Source: Piscicola geometra
Lineage: Eukaryota; Annelida; Clitellata; Hirudinida; Piscicolidae
Direction: 5' to 3'
DNA: 64,000 bases
Assembly (NCBI GenBank): GCA_943735955.1
Contig: OX030966.1
Location: 6,165,893 to 6,229,892 of the forward strand
The stretch's first letter is position 1. Each line of letters begins with the position of its first letter. This document shows, piece by piece, positions 54,703 through 64,000 of the stretch. The notes under the pieces are model-generated. The model had not been told where the DNA came from, did no database searches, and worked only from the letters and a program-made list of their open reading frames with translations. The translations under genes and the position numbers were made by a program.

Positions 54703-54939
54703 ATGTTATTAAGTATGCAGAAGTTCCCGGCATTAGAGCCTGAAAGTTTGATGCTGACGAGATTTCAGAAAAGATTCAGTAAAATAAGTCAAGCCTTTGG
54801 AACTTCAAGAGTTGAAACAAGATCAAAGGATTTTTCCTACAAATACTCAGCAATTGAAAAGAAGTATTTGAATACAAAACAAAGCTTTGCAATGCTTTTG
54901 ACATTGAAAGACGGGATGCGCTTTATACATGGTGTTTAG
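54703..54939 (+). CDS. Weak ORF (78 aa from first ATG), unrecognised
   Basis: Reads MLLSMQKFPALEPESLMLTR, then FQKRFSKISQAFGTSRVETR and on to GMRFIHGV. The frame is open from 54646. A competing frame starts at ATG 54657 (MGRAQYTRFTFRWKNNVIKY) but stops after 28 codons. It might be an exon or a frameshifted remnant; evidence is composition only. Confidence 0.22.
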   Translation: MLLSMQKFPALEPESLMLTRFQKRFSKISQAFGTSRVETRSKDFSYKYSAIEKKYLNTKQSFAMLLTLKDGMRFIHGV

Positions 54940-55053
54940 CGGTATTCCCAAGGCGATTGTTTAAAACGACCATTTAAAAATGAATTTCTTGTTCGCCTCG
55001 AATCGCCATGAGTAATTACGTGGTTTCGCTGAAACGTGCGAAAAAAACAACAG

Positions 55054-55152
55054 CGTCTGATGATGATGATGCTGATGATGATGATGATGATGATGAGGAT
55101 GATGATAATGATGATGATGATGATGATGATGATGGTGATGATGCTAATGATG
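55054..55152. repeat. (GAT)n microsatellite
   Basis: About 100 bases of GATGAT with a few substitutions, outside any accepted gene. Confidence 0.92.
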
Positions 55153-56599
55153 ATGTTGAGACTTAGACAGAAAAAAATATATAATATATTATCTAGGCAT
55201 CCCTTTGGAGAAAAGCCAAGTTTTGGTTTACAATGTTGATGGAGGAGGCCATAGGAATGGTTGCATGCATGGCTGACTGCATGGTTTGGCGCCTGGGTTT
55301 TTGAGAAGTTATTGGGTTTGGTTTTATTACTTGTGTAGTTTGGGGGTTGAATGGTTGGATGGAGGAATTCAAGTCTGAATGTTTAATTGAACCATTTCTT
55401 AGGCTTTTTTGCAAGTTTTTCTTTCATCCCAATACCAAGACGATATGGTTGTTGGAGGTTTGATGATGATGTTCAAAATGAAGAAGAAGAGGAGGAGGAT
55501 GATATTATTGGATGGCTGTGTTGATTGCGACTTCACTGGAGAAATAGGAATGTAAAATATTTGAATATAAATATTTGGATAAACTTTAATAATTTATTAT
55601 ATCTTTACATGAAATAAATAATTGTAAGGAAGTTTCGGGATAAAAAATTAATAAATAGTTTTGAAATAAAAAAATAAAAAAATTTTTTGCAATTGAAATT
55701 GAATAAAAGTTTTAAAGTTTTTAAAATTACTGTTTTTAAACTAAGCTTCAAATGTTTAATATAAATTAACATTAATCTAATAAATGTTGGAACAAACGAT
55801 AGAAATGATAAAGCAAGAATAAAAAATGTTTTTTATTCAAAAATGTTTTTAGACTTTTTGTAAGATGCGCAAAATTAATTTAATGGAAAGTGAAAAGTCT
55901 TAAAAGTATTTTTTTTCTTTTTATTAGCTATTTCATCCGTTCCGCTATTTATTTTTTTATTTAAACTTTCTATGCCTAAATTAATTTTCCTCATACCTGA
56001 TTAATAAAATTTAATTTAATTACTTCTTTCATCAATCTATTAATTCATCCATATTTTTATCCAGCAAACATCCTGATTATCCAAAACCCATTCATAAATT
56101 GAATCCATTTATCCAAATCATCCATTCAATCCATCAAAAAAATATGTAATCTACACATTCGTTCTTTATCCTGTTTCATGGTTACACCAATCCTCTGAAC
56201 ATCCATGTTTTCTTCCATTTTGAAATGCATTGATCCTCATAATTTTTGATTAAATGGTTATATTTTAATTTTGATTTTCTCCATGATCTGGATAGAAAAC
56301 GATTACCAGAATAAAACTATTCATAATAAATGAAGACACTGATGAAACTGTAACTAATCATATTAATTTTATAGCGATAATCTAAAATAATACTTGTTCA
56401 TAAAATACTTGAATCGAATAAGAAAAAAGAAAAGAAAAAAAAGAATTCTGTTTTAAAAAACATTAGTTGACATACAAAAAGTCATAAAAAGTTGACATAT
56501 ATATGACATTCAAAAAGACATTTGTAAAATGAAAGATGGTTGACTAATGCATATTTACAAAATTAAAAATTCGGATTTTTTCGGGGTAAAAGTAAAGAA

Positions 56600-56830
56600 T
56601 AGGAGATGGATAGATAGGAAATAGATGGATAAGAGATGGATAGATTGGGAATTGATGGATAGAAAGTGAATATATAGGAAATAGATGGATAGGCCTACAA
56701 TGAAATGGATGAAAAGATGGATTGAAAGATAAGGGGCGGCATCGATGGATGAATGAAGGATGGGAGGATAGCTAGATAGATGGATGGATACACAAATAAA
56801 TAAATAAACGGATAGATTTTTAGAAAACTT
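56600..56830. repeat. Degenerate ATGGATAGATAG-type tandem repeat
   Basis: Repeated gatggatag/agatggata units with drift, reading on the minus strand as an artefactual Ile/Tyr/Phe-rich ORF. Confidence 0.7.
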
Positions 56831-57524
56831 GAAGACAGGTGGATGAATAAAAAAAGAACAAATAAATACTTAAGTAAAAAATATTTAAGTAAAAAATAGA
56901 TGAAAAAAATAAATAAAAATGCATACGCACAAAATCTTGTTCTTAGAATGTTAAATCCTGTTACAAGCATTAAGGTTAATAATCACACCCGAGTGGCTTG
57001 CATTTGTGACTTCATGAATTTATGAGATGTTTATTCAAAAATAAAGAATATATTATAAAGAATTAAAATTATGTTTAAACAATTATTTTCCAGAATTTTA
57101 TAAAATTCTATTTTTATAGAAATTGAAGCTAAAATTAGGAATGAATGGCTGGGCTTTGTCTATAGAGAAATGTTTGGAAGCGATGAGGCGAATGACTGAG
57201 GAAAGGGGATTAAAAAAACTTGGAATAGAAGAATGGAATAAAAATAGATGAATAAATAATGAGAAAACGATAAGTTTCTAGCGAATTGGCGGAAGGAAGT
57301 GAACGCAAAGGACTGAGATAATGGCGGAGCTTCAGTAAATTCTTCTTGAAGAAAAAATTCCATAAAGTAAAATAAAGACTTAAAGAAGATTTAAATGAAT
57401 TGAGAAATAAAAGCTTAGAAAAGAAACTTAATGTTTGGTTATTGAAATGTATTAAGATTTAAGCTTTTAGAATTAACTTTGAAAGTTAAACTAAGAAACT
57501 AAAAAATATTGTAAAAATAATTGT

Positions 57525-63432
<5,908 letters not shown>

Positions 63433-63446
63433 CTGTTAATTTATTT

Positions 63447-63760
<314 letters not shown>

Positions 63761-64000
63761 TGGTGAAAAGATTGCTTGAAAGAAAATTATTATAGGGGTT
63801 TAGAAGTTTAAACTTCTCTAGACAAGTAAAAATTAAATCATTTTTATTTTCAGTTTGAAAAAAATAAGTTTTAAAAGTTAATTCTCACAAAATTAATTTG
63901 TATTAACAATATTTCATTACTTAAAAAAGTTTCTGGTGGTTTAAAAATAAGAAATATAGGAAGAAAAGAAGAAATGTTAAATATCTCTGAAAAATAGATT

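Larger units (their letters stand above)
54940..57524. other. Intergenic with GAT and GATA/GATG-like repeats
   Basis: AT-rich spacer. It contains the GAT run at 55054-55152 and a degenerate GATGGATAGATAG tract at about 56600-56830. No gene recognised. Confidence 0.5.

Overview
This window is nuclear DNA from a bilaterian invertebrate. It is AT-rich, its genes are split by short to medium GT-AG introns, it encodes basement-membrane collagen IV, secreted Ig-domain proteins and a two-pore K+ channel, and it is crowded with very long, nearly pure microsatellites (CA, AGT, TAA, GAT, ATGATT). The phylum cannot be fixed from the sequence. Gene models were assembled by hand from splice sites, reading phase and family motifs; for the main genes the exon phases close without error.

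Layout, left to right: 3' part of an alpha-2 type collagen IV gene (+, 241-7367); intronless BTB-BACK gene (-, 8324-9292); divergent mitochondrial ribosome-silencing factor MALSU1/RsfS (+, 9909-11405); signal peptidase complex subunit SPCS3 (-, 11741-13125); a 4.1-kb intronless ORF for a disordered, Gln-rich protein (-, 13410-17510); a 600-bp hAT-like MITE (17900-18499); a membrane-anchored alpha carbonic anhydrase with a 9-nt microexon (-, 19267-25521); a 5'-truncated LINE (25735-26730); about 5 kb without recognised genes; a K2P potassium channel with a cytoplasmic loop near 690 residues (+, 31799-39727); a three-Ig cell-surface protein (+, 42734-46793); a 53-residue single-pass membrane protein (+, 50186-50603); an unrecognised 276-residue protein (+, 51844-52794); DDA1 (-, 52925-53772); a perfect 57-bp palindrome followed by small ORFs (53917-54939); and the 3' part of a paralogous three-Ig protein (-, 57525-63432) running off the right edge.

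The genes do not form one pathway. Two families face the extracellular space (collagen IV and the Ig pair). SPCS3 belongs to the ER signal peptidase that would process them, but its proximity is not evidence of linkage. The most unusual features are simple repeats. They sit directly against 3' splice sites, make up the whole of one 58-nt intron, and in the two Ig paralogues have expanded inside the coding sequence at the same place in the third Ig domain, where both proteins also replace the F-strand cysteine with isoleucine. The giant M2-M3 loop of the K2P channel and the carbonic anhydrase microexon are the other clear oddities.
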